Shown: positions 44,845 to 53,181 of the stretch, in pieces
Numbering within the stretch: the stretch's first letter is position 1
How the letters are laid out: the number at the start of each line of letters is the position of its first letter
Source: Ramlibacter tataouinensis
Lineage (GTDB): Bacteria; Pseudomonadota; Gammaproteobacteria; Burkholderiales; Burkholderiaceae_C
Length of the DNA stretch: 64,000 bases
Reading direction: 5' to 3'
Assembly: GCF_027941915.1 (NCBI RefSeq)
Contig: NZ_CP116009.1
Span: forward strand, 3,782,001-3,846,000
Program-made: the position numbers and the translations under genes
The notes under the pieces: generated by a model
The model's input: only the letters and a program-made list of their open reading frames with translations
The model's database searches: none
Told to the model about the DNA's origin: nothing

Positions 44845-45591
44845 TCAACCGGTGTCGCGCACCACCCCTGGCGTTCGACGCGCCATGGCCAGCCAGTCCG
44901 GCGCAGGAAGCCCCCAGCGTGACGCGATCTCCGCGGCCCTTGCGGCGAGCACGTCGTCGGCCGGCACCTTGCCGCAGTGCGCGAGCACGACCACGTTGCC
45001 GGCCATCGTCGGCGGGAACTGCCAGACGGCCGAGGGTTGCAGGCCGCTGCGGAGGCGCGCCACGCTGCCCCGCACGTCCAGCGCGCCGCCGACCAGGTTG
45101 ACGGCCACCGTGCCGCCCTCGCGCAGGCCGCCGCGGCAGTCGGCGTAGAACGCCTCGCTGTCCAGCGCCGGCCGGTCGACCGACGCGTCGTACGCGTCCA
45201 CCTGCAGCACGTCGACGCTGTCGCTGCCGTGCAGCTCGCGGACGAAGTCGGCCGCATCGGCATGCACCACCCGCAGCCGCGGGCCGTCGGGCGGCAGCAG
45301 GAAGTGGGTGCGGCAGGCCTCGATCACGCCCGCGTCGATCTCCACCGCGGTCGCCCGCATGCCCAGCACGCGATGGGCGAACTTGGTGAGCGAGCCGGCG
45401 CCCAGGCCCAGCGTCACGAGGTGCTGGTCGGGCAGGGCCGCAGGGTCGTGGAACAGCAGCCAGCCGAACATGCGCACCGCGTACGCCATCACCAGCTCGT
45501 CCGGGGCGGCGATGCGCATCGCGCCCTGGCACCAGGGCGTGCCGAAGCGCATCAGCCGCAGGCCTTCCTGCTCGGTGATCTCGATGGCCAT
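44845..45591 (-). CDS. Spermidine synthase-like methyltransferase-fold protein
   Basis: A 248-residue Rossmann-fold protein of the SpeE-like group. LVTLGLGAGSLTKFAHRVLG is the SAM-type nucleotide-binding loop, TAVEIDAGVIEACRTHFLLP the acidic strand-2 end, and VDVLQVDAYDASVDRPALDS the active Asp region. It lacks the N-terminal beta-hairpin domain of true spermidine synthases, so aminopropyl transfer is unproven. It ends near the convergent exonuclease gene and precedes psuG by 6 bases on the opposite reading side. Confidence 0.82.
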   Translation of the reverse strand: MAIEITEQEGLRLMRFGTPWCQGAMRIAAPDELVMAYAVRMFGWLLFHDPAALPDQHLVTLGLGAGSLTKFAHRVLGMRATAVEIDAGVIEACRTHFLLPPDGPRLRVVHADAADFVRELHGSDSVDVLQVDAYDASVDRPALDSEAFYADCRGGLREGGTVAVNLVGGALDVRGSVARLRSGLQPSAVWQFPPTMAGNVVVLAHCGKVPADDVLAARAAEIASRWGLPAPDWLAMARRTPGVVRDTG

Positions 45592-45597
45592 GCGGCC

Positions 45598-46536
45598 TCA
45601 GCCCGGCGCCCGGCGCAGCTGCGCCAGCGCGCAGGCCAGCCGCGCACCCACTTCGGCGTTGTGCTTGACCAGCGCGATGTTGGTCGCCAGGCTGCGCCCG
45701 CCGGTGAGCTGCTCCATGCGCGTCAGCAGGAAGGGCGTGAGCGCCTTGCCGGTGATGCCCTGCGCCTTCGCTTCGTCGATGGCCTGGCGGGTGTACGCGT
45801 CGACCTCCTCGCGCGGCAGGGCCGCCGCTTCGGGCACCGGCGTCGCCAGCACCACGCCGCCGGCCAGGCCCAGGTCCCACTTGGTGCGCAGGAAGCGCGC
45901 CTGCTGCACCGGGTCGTCGATCCGGTAGTCGGCGCGAAAGCCGCTGTCGCGCGTGTAGAAGGCGGCAAAGGCGTCCTGCTCGCAGCTGAGCACGGGCACG
46001 CCGTGCGTCTCCAGGTATTCCAGCGTGAGGCCGATGTCCAGGATCGACTTGGCGCCGGCGCACACCACCGCCACCGAGGTGCGGGCCAGCTCCTGCAGGT
46101 CGGCCGAGATGTCGAAGCTCTCGGCCGCGCCGCGGTGCACGCCGCCCATGCCGCCGGTGACGAACACCTCGATGCCGGCCAGCGCCGCGCAGCTCATGGT
46201 GCCCGCCACCGTGGTCGCGCCGAGGCCACCACTGGCCAGCACGGCCGGCAGGTCGCGCCGGCTGACCTTCTCGACCTCGCGCGAGCGGGCCAGCAGCTCC
46301 AGCTCGTCGTCCGACAGGCCGATGCGGATCCTGCCGCCCATCAGCGCGATGGTCGCCGGCTCCGCGCCGATCGACCGGATCAGCGCTTCGACCTCGCGCG
46401 CCGTCTGCACGTTGTGCGGGTAGGGCATGCCGTGGGCGATGATGGTCGACTCCAGCGCGACCACCGGGCGGCCGGCGGCCTGCGCCGCTTCGACGGATGC
46501 GCTGCGCTGCAGCCAGGGTCGGGCAAGGTCGTGCAT
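45598..46536 (-). CDS. psuG: Pseudouridine-5'-phosphate glycosidase
   Basis: A 312-residue enzyme that reversibly cleaves pseudouridine 5'-phosphate to uracil and ribose 5-phosphate. [20 protein letters not shown] is the conserved N-terminal block, and [20 protein letters not shown] plus [20 protein letters not shown] carry active-site residues; [20 protein letters not shown] includes the catalytic Lys. ATG 46536 has CTGGAG upstream and replaces a longer open frame. No psuK kinase is adjacent. Confidence 0.95.
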   Translation of the reverse strand: MHDLARPWLQRSASVEAAQAAGRPVVALESTIIAHGMPYPHNVQTAREVEALIRSIGAEPATIALMGGRIRIGLSDDELELLARSREVEKVSRRDLPAVLASGGLGATTVAGTMSCAALAGIEVFVTGGMGGVHRGAAESFDISADLQELARTSVAVVCAGAKSILDIGLTLEYLETHGVPVLSCEQDAFAAFYTRDSGFRADYRIDDPVQQARFLRTKWDLGLAGGVVLATPVPEAAALPREEVDAYTRQAIDEAKAQGITGKALTPFLLTRMEQLTGGRSLATNIALVKHNAEVGARLACALAQLRRAPG

Positions 46537-46661
46537 GGGCCGTTCTCCAGTTCGGAACAGGGGAGTGTGCCGTGATCCGCAGCGGGCCGGCTCAGCCGGT
46601 TCTCCCGCGTTGACCGCGCCGGCCCGATGGCCGATAGTCGCAGCCACTCTCCCTCGCTGCC

Positions 46662-47471
46662 ATGCCCATCAGCCCTTACGTGCGCGAAGCCGGCGCCGGC
46701 CCGACGGTGCTGTGCCTGCACGCCAATGCCAGCCACTCCGGCCAGTGGCGCCCGCTCATGGACCCGCTCTCCGGCCGCTTCCGCGTGCTTGCGGCAGATA
46801 CCTACGGGGCCGGCAAGTCGCCGCCGACCCCGCCCGGGCGCCCCTTGCGGCTGGCCGACGAAGTCGAGCTGATCCACGCCCTGCTGGCCTCCGCGCCGGA
46901 AGGCGTGCACCTGGTCGGCCACTCGTATGGCGCGGCGATCGCGTTCAAGGCGGCGCTGATGCACCCGCCGCGCGTGCTCAGCCTGGCCGTGTACGAACCC
47001 ACGCTGTTCGCGATGGTGGACCGCGACACGCCGCGACCCAACGGCACCGAAGGCATCCAGCAGGTGGTGCGCGAGGGCATCGCCGATCTGGAACGCGGCG
47101 ACGCCGAAGCCGCGGCCCGCGCCTTCATCGACTTCTGGATGGGCGAGGGCAGCTACGAGCGCACCCCGCCCGAGCGGCGCCCGTCCATCGTCGACTCCTG
47201 CCGCAACCTGCCGCAGTGGTCGCATGCGCTGCTCACCGAACCGGCGACGCTGGACGAACTGCGGCAGGTGAGCGTGCCGGTGCTCTACATGGTGGGCGGC
47301 CGCTCGCCCGAGTCGTCGCGCTGCGTGGCCGAGCGGGTGATCCCGGTGCTCCCGAACGTGCGGTGGGTCGATTTCCCCGACCTGGGGCACATGGCGCCGG
47401 TGACGCATCCGGAGCCGGTGAACGCGGCGATCGCGGCCTTCCTCGACAAGGTTGCGGCGCCGACGGCGTAG
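46662..47471 (+). CDS. Alpha/beta hydrolase
   Basis: A 269-residue alpha/beta hydrolase. The nucleophile elbow GHSYGA (Ser at about residue 89) follows the oxyanion segment [20 protein letters not shown]; the Asp/His pair is probably around ADTYGAG and the C-terminal [14 protein letters not shown]. No signal peptide. No Shine-Dalgarno sequence is visible before the ATG. Specific substrate unknown. It is divergent from psuG. Confidence 0.9.
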   Translation: MPISPYVREAGAGPTVLCLHANASHSGQWRPLMDPLSGRFRVLAADTYGAGKSPPTPPGRPLRLADEVELIHALLASAPEGVHLVGHSYGAAIAFKAALMHPPRVLSLAVYEPTLFAMVDRDTPRPNGTEGIQQVVREGIADLERGDAEAAARAFIDFWMGEGSYERTPPERRPSIVDSCRNLPQWSHALLTEPATLDELRQVSVPVLYMVGGRSPESSRCVAERVIPVLPNVRWVDFPDLGHMAPVTHPEPVNAAIAAFLDKVAAPTA

Positions 47472-47567
47472 CGCCACGCGCGACCGTGGGCGGCTCGTGC
47501 TCCGGATCCGCCGGCCCGAGCCGCTCGACCACAGCCGACACAATGGGGCCCTTCCGAGGGAACCTGC

Positions 47568-48683
47568 ATGAGCCGACTGTTCGAACCGCTGCAACTGGGC
47601 GCGCTGCGCCTCGCCAACCGCATCGTCATCGCGCCGATGTGCCAGTACTCGGCCGAGGAGGGCAACGCGACCGACTGGCACCTGATCCACCTGGGCCATC
47701 TCGCGCTGTCCGGCGCCGGGCTGCTGATCGTCGAGGCGACCGCCGTCTCGGCCGTCGGGCGCATCACGTCGGGCGACCTGGGCCTGTACAGCGACGACAA
47801 CGAGCGCGCGCTGGCGCGGGTGCTGGCAGCGATCCGCGCGTACTCGCCGATCGCGGTGGCGGTGCAGCTGGCCCATGCCGGCCGCAAGGGGTCCAGCCGC
47901 GCGCCGTGGGATGGCGGCCAGCAGGTCGCGCCCGATGCACCGGGCGGCTGGCTCGCCGAGGCGCCGTCGGCCGTGCCGCACGCCGAGGGCGAGCACGCGC
48001 CCGCCGCGCTCGACGACGAGGGCCTGGCGCGCGTGCGCCAACAGTTCGCCGACGCCGCCCGGCGCGCCGTGCGGATCGGGTTCGAAGGCATCGAACTGCA
48101 CTTCGCCCACGGCTACCTGCTGCACCAGTTCCTCTCGCCGCTGGCAAACCAGCGCACCGACGCCTACGGCGGCAGCCTGGCCAACCGCATGCGGTTTCCG
48201 CTCGAGGTGTTCGACGCCGTGCGCGCCGCGGTGCCGGCGGACCTGCCGGTGTGGGTGCGCATCTCCGCCACCGACTGGGTGCCGGGCGGCTGGGACCTGC
48301 CGGACAGCATCGCGCTGGCGCATGAGCTGAAGGCCCGCGGCTGCGCGGCCATGCACGTCAGCAGCGGCGGCGTCTCGCCGCAGCAGAAGATCGCGCTGGG
48401 CGCGGGCTACCAGGTGCCGTTCGCCGAGCGCATCCGCGCCGAAACCGGCCTGCCCACTGTGGCCGTCGGCCTGGTCACCGAACCGGAGCAGGCCGAGGCC
48501 ATCGTCGCCAGCGGCCAGGCCGATGCAGTGGCGCTGGCGCGCGCCATGCTGTACGACCCGCGCTGGCCCTGGCACGCGGCCGCCAGGCTGGGTGCGCAGG
48601 TGCAGGCGCCCAAGCCCTACTGGCGCTCGCAGCCGCGCGAACACAAGGACCTGTTCGCGGGCCTGCATTTCGGCCAGCGGTAG
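47568..48683 (+). CDS. Old yellow enzyme, NADH:flavin oxidoreductase (YqjM-like)
   Basis: A 371-residue FMN TIM-barrel oxidoreductase. RIVIAPMCQYSAEEGNATDW has the Cys25 that tunes FMN in YqjM-type enzymes; AVQLAHAGRKGS and FAHGYLLHQFLSPLANQRTD are further signatures, with LANRMRFPLEVFDAVRAAVP following. These reduce activated alkenes such as quinones, enones and nitro compounds. GAGGGAA precedes the ATG. Followed by a metallo-beta-lactamase gene 89 bases on. Confidence 0.94.
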   Translation: MSRLFEPLQLGALRLANRIVIAPMCQYSAEEGNATDWHLIHLGHLALSGAGLLIVEATAVSAVGRITSGDLGLYSDDNERALARVLAAIRAYSPIAVAVQLAHAGRKGSSRAPWDGGQQVAPDAPGGWLAEAPSAVPHAEGEHAPAALDDEGLARVRQQFADAARRAVRIGFEGIELHFAHGYLLHQFLSPLANQRTDAYGGSLANRMRFPLEVFDAVRAAVPADLPVWVRISATDWVPGGWDLPDSIALAHELKARGCAAMHVSSGGVSPQQKIALGAGYQVPFAERIRAETGLPTVAVGLVTEPEQAEAIVASGQADAVALARAMLYDPRWPWHAAARLGAQVQAPKPYWRSQPREHKDLFAGLHFGQR

Positions 48684-48772
48684 CGGCCGGCCGCCGGAAC
48701 AAATGGCTGCAACGGCCGGGCAGGCCTCGCGCTACAAGCAGCTTCCGACCATCCACCCGGCGAGGCCCACCG

Positions 48773-49504
48773 ATGATCACGAACCCGCAAAGCCGCACCA
48801 ACATCCACGAGATCGCCGACGGCATCTACCGCATCAACACGCCGGTCGACTTCCCCGACGGGAACGGCTTCTGCTTCAACCAGTACCTGGTGCTGGACGA
48901 CGAGCCGCTGCTGTTCCACACCGGCCCGCGCAAGATGTTCCCGCTGGTGCGCGAGGCCATGGCCGCCGTGATGCCGGTGGAGCGCCTGCGCTACGCGGCC
49001 CTGTCCCACTTCGAGGCCGACGAGTGCGGCGCGCTCGACCTGTGGCTGGCCGCCGCGCCCGACGCCGTGCCGGTCTGCAGCCGCATCGCGGCCATGGTGT
49101 CCGTCTCCGACATGGTCGACCGCGCCCCGCGCGCCCTGGCCGACCGCGAGCCGCTAAGCCTGGGCCGCCACACCCTGCAGTGGCTGGACACCCCGCACGT
49201 GCCGCACGGCTGGGACTGCGGCCTGATGATGGACGCGACCACCGGCACCTTCTTCTGCGGCGACCTCTTCACCCAGCCGGGGCATGGCGACGAGCCGCTC
49301 ACCGAAGGCGACATCCTCGGGCCGAGCGAAGCGTTCCGGCAGCCGATGGACTACTTCGCCCATGCGCCGCAGACGGGGGCCACGTTGGCGCGGTTGGCGG
49401 AGCTGAAGCCGACCACGCTGGCTTGCATGCATGGGAGTGCGTGGCGGGGGGATGGTGGAGTGCTGCTCCGGCAATTGGCCGAAGCAATTAGTTCGAAAGG
49501 TTGA
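48773..49504 (+). CDS. MBL-fold metallo-hydrolase, flavodiiron-like
   Basis: A 243-residue metallo-beta-lactamase-fold protein. The metal motif is SHFEADECGALD (His-x-Glu-x-Asp-Glu), closer to flavodiiron proteins than to the hydrolase HxHxDH motif; a second His lies in DTPHVPHGWDCG and an Asp in FFCGDLFTQPG. The flavodoxin domain of complete flavodiiron proteins is absent. It may reduce oxygen or NO with a separate partner, or be a hydrolase; the function is open. Confidence 0.85.
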   Translation: MITNPQSRTNIHEIADGIYRINTPVDFPDGNGFCFNQYLVLDDEPLLFHTGPRKMFPLVREAMAAVMPVERLRYAALSHFEADECGALDLWLAAAPDAVPVCSRIAAMVSVSDMVDRAPRALADREPLSLGRHTLQWLDTPHVPHGWDCGLMMDATTGTFFCGDLFTQPGHGDEPLTEGDILGPSEAFRQPMDYFAHAPQTGATLARLAELKPTTLACMHGSAWRGDGGVLLRQLAEAISSKG

Positions 49505-49569
49505 ATGGTTCTCCCCCTCGTCCGCTGCTGGGCTACTGCCCAGAATGGAGCGGACGAGGAGGAAACGCC

Positions 49570-50537
49570 ATGCCGCTCAAGAAGGCAGACGACAAGACCA
49601 AACGGCTCGCACTGCTTGAAGACCTGCAGAAGTCCACCTCTTGCTGGACTATCGGCAGAAGCAGTGGTTGCGCGAAGAACTGGGCCGCCTGCGAAAGGGT
49701 ATCCAGGGCGAACGCGATTCGGCGTACTACCTGGACCAGTACTTCAAGGATTCCGAGAACCACGTCGTCCTGCACGACTTGCGATTCGTGTTCGAAGGCG
49801 ACGTCGCGCAGATCGACCACCTGGTGATCAGCCGCGCCCTCGGCATCTACCTGATCGAGACCAAGAACTACGCCGGCAATGTGAGCATCAACGCGCACGG
49901 CGAATTCACCGTCGATTACGACGGCGACCGCTTCGGCGTGCCTTCCCCCATCGAGCAGAGCCACCGGCACGAACGGGTGCTGCTGCGCCTCATGGATCGC
50001 CTGGGCATCGAAGCCCGGATTGGGGGCGCTATGCAGTGCCACCACGTCGTGATGTTCAACCCGAAGTCCATCATCACGCGTCCGAAGCCGAGCGAGTTCG
50101 ACACCCGCAACGTGATCAAGGCGGACCAGTTCCCGTCGTGGCGCGAGCAGTACGTGGACCGCGAGGTCGGGGGAGCCAAGATCTTCAAGGCCATCGCCAA
50201 CCTGCGATCGCTCGAGACGATCAAGGAGTGGGGCGAGAAGCTGATTCGACAGCACCGGCCTGGCAATCTGCTTGATTTGCCAGAGTTCATGCAGGTGAAG
50301 AAGGTTCGGGGAAAAACCAAGCCTGACCCAAAAAGCACGGATTTCATTCAGATCCCAGTAGCCGAAACGGTCTTGCCTGCTGCAGGCAATTCCGGCGAGA
50401 ACGGTTCCGGTGAAAAGAGGCTGATCTGTCTGCACTGCAACGAGAAGATCAGTTTTGCAGAGGGTCGGTTCTGCTGGAACAACGCGCCTCGATTCAAGGG
50501 AGGTCAGTATTGCCGAGAGCATCAAGCTCGTTTCTAG
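49570..50537 (+). pseudogene. NERD-domain protein with an apparent 5' frameshift
   Basis: The strong ribosome-binding site GAGGAGG precedes ATG 49570, whose frame encodes PLKKADDKTKRLALLEDLQK and then leaves the family pattern at about 49633-49641. From TTG 49641 a second frame carries LLDYRQKQWLREELGRLRKG and the complete NERD nuclease domain (DHLVISRALGIYLIETKNYA is the core), a Gly/Lys linker and a C-terminal Cys cluster (CLHCNEK, CWNN, YCREHQ) that may bind zinc. The two parts join as one typical protein if a single base is missing near 49636, so this is a frameshift, sequencing error or very recent pseudogene. Its role is unknown. Confidence 0.8.
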
Positions 50538-50959
50538 CGAACCAGAGAGCCGCCCCTGGTCGCAAGTCCGAATCAGCGGCGAGTGACGCGCTGGCATTCA
50601 GCCCAATCACGACTCCAGTTCATTCCAGCAGCGCACCACTCGCGTCCCGGTGGTGAACAGACTACTGATATTCAACACCTGGCGGCAGGTTGCTCGAGCC
50701 CCGCTGAGCGGGGTTGCAGATTCCAGCTCCAAGCCGGCCATCGAGATCAAAGCGGCGCCAAGCTGCATTGCACAAAAGTGCATTACGTGCTACGCTGCGG
50801 GCTGCTGGACGTTCAATAGATCGTCGCTCTTCAGGTCTTGCTTTCTCCCTCCGGCGGATTTGCACCCGCCGCGTCGTTGTCTGAATTCCTCTCGATGTTC
50901 TCTGGCGTTGTGCACCGCACGGCATGTTGCTGCGCGGCCCCTTCCTCAATGGAGACATC
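50538..50959. other. Intergenic region with long RRM leader
   Basis: No supported gene. It has lower GC than its surroundings and holds the promoter at 50768-50796 followed by a leader of about 155 bases before the RRM gene. An inverted repeat TGCAC/GTGCA lies at 50769-50782 within the promoter. A cold-shock-like 5' untranslated region is possible. Confidence 0.5.
50768..50796 (+). promoter_or_regulatory. Predicted sigma-70 promoter of the first RRM gene
   Basis: TTGCAC (50768-50773) and TACGCT (50791-50796) are separated by 17 bases. The start would be near 50803, leaving a leader of about 155 bases before ATG 50960. Confidence 0.5.
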
Positions 50960-51253
50960 ATGGAAAACAAACTCTACGTGGGCAACCTGCCCTACGCCTT
51001 CAGCGACAACGACATGCAGCGCACTTTCAGTGAGTTCGGGTCGGTCAACAGCGCCAAGGTCATCATGGACCGCGACAGCGGTCGGTCGAAGGGCTTCGGC
51101 TTTGTCGAGATGTCCACCGCCGCTGAAGCCAATGCCGCGGTCGAGGCGCTGCATGGCCAGGACCTGGGCGGTCGTGACATGGTCGTGAACATTGCCAAGC
51201 CGATGGAGGCGCGTCCCCCCCGCGCTGGCGGTTACGGCGGCAATCGCTACTGA
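50960..51253 (+). CDS. RRM RNA-binding protein, first copy
   Basis: A 97-residue single-RRM protein. RNP2 is KLYVGNLPYAFSDNDMQRTF (residues 4-23) and RNP1 is RSKGFGFVEMSTAAEANAAV, followed by a short Gly/Arg tail (RAGGYGGNRY). Such small RRM proteins in cyanobacteria and betaproteobacteria are often cold-induced RNA chaperones. ATGGAGAC precedes the ATG. A paralogue lies 350 bases downstream. Confidence 0.94.
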   Translation: MENKLYVGNLPYAFSDNDMQRTFSEFGSVNSAKVIMDRDSGRSKGFGFVEMSTAAEANAAVEALHGQDLGGRDMVVNIAKPMEARPPRAGGYGGNRY

Positions 51254-51602
51254 TCAACTGAAGCGCAGTCTCAAGGGCGTGCTTCGCACGCTCTGGTAGG
51301 TTGCAGAGAGAGTTCCTGACGGGGGTTCTCCATCCGAACGGCGAGCCGAGCGATGCAGCGTGCCTCTTGCGACCTTGGTCGCCCAGTTGGTCTGTCGAGC
51401 TGCAGCCAACCGAGTCCTTGATGCTTACGCAGGTTGATCCAAGCCTGCGGTCCTGAATGCACTAGATGGTGCATCCCCCCGCGTGCTGATGGTCTGCTCG
51501 ACGCAGATCCACGCCAGCCTTCCCCGTTGCGCCGGAATCCCGTTCCGCACACCCGCTCCCCACGGTGCGCCCTTGCGCGCCATCATTGAGAAAGGCTCTT
51601 CC
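51254..51602. other. Intergenic region between the two RRM genes
   Basis: No supported gene. It holds a hairpin GCGTGC/GCACGC at 51277-51291 just after the first RRM gene, without a T-run, and a dyad ATGCAC/GTGCAT at 51457-51474. No good promoter hexamers are obvious, so the second RRM gene is either read through from the first or has a weak promoter. The length suggests a leader with regulatory structure. Confidence 0.5.
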
Positions 51603-51953
51603 ATGAGCAGCAAAATCTACGTGGGCAACCTGCCCTACTCCGTGACCGATTCGACCCTGCGAAGCAATTTTTCCGAGTTCGGCGGCGTTGCCTCCGCCAA
51701 GGTCATGATGGACCGCGAAACCGGCCGCTCCAAGGGCTTCGGTTTTGTGGAAATGGCGTCTGCGGACGTCGCCCAGGCCGCCATCAAAGCGCTGGACGGC
51801 ATGTCCGTGGATGGACGCTCGATCGTCGTGAACCTGGCCCGCCCTCGTGAAGAGAGCCGTGGTTCGGGTGGCTACGGTGCGGACTGTTTCAAGGCAACCA
51901 CGCGAGCTGACGTTGGCTACGGCAACGGCGGCTACGGCGGTGGCCGTTACTGA
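51603..51953 (+). CDS. RRM RNA-binding protein, second copy
   Basis: A 116-residue RRM protein similar to the preceding one: KIYVGNLPYSVTDSTLRSNF and RSKGFGFVEMASADVAQAAI are RNP2 and RNP1. The C-terminal tail is longer and less regular (GADCFKATTRADVGYGNGGY), with a Gly/Tyr/Arg end. AGAAAGG lies before the ATG at slightly long spacing. A rho-independent terminator follows, so the pair may form one unit. Confidence 0.94.
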   Translation: MSSKIYVGNLPYSVTDSTLRSNFSEFGGVASAKVMMDRETGRSKGFGFVEMASADVAQAAIKALDGMSVDGRSIVVNLARPREESRGSGGYGADCFKATTRADVGYGNGGYGGGRY

Positions 51954-51974
51954 CCACAGTCGCTTCCAACGAAG

Positions 51975-51998
51975 AACCGGCTCAGCCGGTTTTTTTTC
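51975..51998 (+). terminator. Rho-independent terminator after the second RRM gene
   Basis: AACCGG and CCGGTT pair around CTCAG and are followed directly by TTTTTTC. Classic intrinsic terminator. Confidence 0.9.
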
Positions 51999-52096
51999 GT
52001 TCCGACCAAGCGCTGACCTGGTCATCGGCGGGCCACCTGCTGCTCCATAGAATCAGCGCCGGCGCCGCTGGGTACCATCCAGCCAGGAGAGGGACC

Positions 52097-53038
52097 ATGT
52101 CCAAGAACGACTCGGCCGAAGGCCGAACTGTTGCCCTGTACTGGGATTTCGAGAACATCCATGCTGGGCTGTGCGATGAACGGGAGCCGGGCTCCTATCG
52201 CAACCCCGATGCGCGCTTCCGGCCGCAGGAGCCGCTCGTGAATGTCCAGGCCCTGGTCGACCTGGCGGCCTCCTTCGGGCCGATCGCCATCAATCGCGCC
52301 TATTGCAACTGGCAGTTCTACGGCCGCTACCGGGACGCGCTGCTGCAGAACGCCGTGGAGCTCATTCAGCTGTTCCCGCCGGGCGGCGCAGCCAAGAACG
52401 GCGCGGACATCAAGCTGTGTCTGGACGCCACCGAGGACATCGGCCGCTTCGCCCACATCGGGACCGTCATCATCGTGGGCGGCGACAGCGACTTCATGCC
52501 GGTGTCGCAAAAGATCAAGGCCGCCGGCCGCACGTTGATCGGCGTGGGCACGCGCAAGGCGACGAACCGGCACTGGGCCAAGAGCTGCCATGAGTTCCGC
52601 TACTACGAGAACCTGGTGGAAGTCAGGGACGCAGTCGCCACGGTCGCCCCGGTGGGACCTGAGGCCGGCGCCACGGTGGCCGACCAGTCGGCCGCCGCAG
52701 CCCCCGAAGGTGAACCGCAGGTCGATGGGCCCGGCGCGGTCGCCGCCCCTGTGGAGTCGCCCACCGGCAGCCACGTCGACCTGGTGCGCCGCGCGTTGCG
52801 GCTGCTCGCGGAAAAGCACGGCGAACCCTGGGTCAACAAAGCGGAGGTGTTGCCCATGGTCAAGCGCCTGGATTCCACCTTCGACGTGACTGAACACGGT
52901 TTTACGACCTTCTCGGGGATGCTCAAGGGCATGGAGGCGCTCGTGGAAGTGCGCAAGGGCGAGAACGACCAGCAAGTCCGCCTGCGGGGTGAGGGCGGCG
53001 ATGCGTCGCCGCCAGCTGGCCGCGTGAATGGCAAGTGA
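52097..53038 (+). CDS. NYN-domain protein with C-terminal LOTUS/OST-HTH domain
   Basis: A 313-residue LabA/MARF1-like protein. The NYN nuclease core has VALYWDFENIHAGLCDE (Asp17), NGADIKLCLDATEDIGRFAH and TVIIVGGDSDFMPVSQKIKA, the Asp cluster that binds metal for RNase activity. A Pro/Ala-rich linker (about residues 185-225) leads to a LOTUS-like domain (LVRRALRLLAEKHGEPWVNK, GFTTFSGMLKGMEALVEVRK) proposed to bind RNA or G-quadruplexes. AGGAGAG precedes the ATG. It follows two RNA-binding genes, though a terminator separates them. Confidence 0.92.
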   Translation: MSKNDSAEGRTVALYWDFENIHAGLCDEREPGSYRNPDARFRPQEPLVNVQALVDLAASFGPIAINRAYCNWQFYGRYRDALLQNAVELIQLFPPGGAAKNGADIKLCLDATEDIGRFAHIGTVIIVGGDSDFMPVSQKIKAAGRTLIGVGTRKATNRHWAKSCHEFRYYENLVEVRDAVATVAPVGPEAGATVADQSAAAAPEGEPQVDGPGAVAAPVESPTGSHVDLVRRALRLLAEKHGEPWVNKAEVLPMVKRLDSTFDVTEHGFTTFSGMLKGMEALVEVRKGENDQQVRLRGEGGDASPPAGRVNGK

Positions 53039-53181
53039 ATGGATACCGGCGGCGAAGGCGGGCGCTTCGAGCCGCGTCCAGGGCTGCTTCGGGACCCAGA
53101 AGCGGACGTCAGACAGCTGGAGCGCGAACCCCGCTTCAGCCGGAGCAACACCGGCGGACTCTCAGCCAGGGTCGCTCGAAG

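Noticed and set aside
50650..51033. 127-codon forward open frame before the first RRM gene
   Set aside because: It overlaps the RRM gene in another frame, has no motifs and looks like leader sequence.
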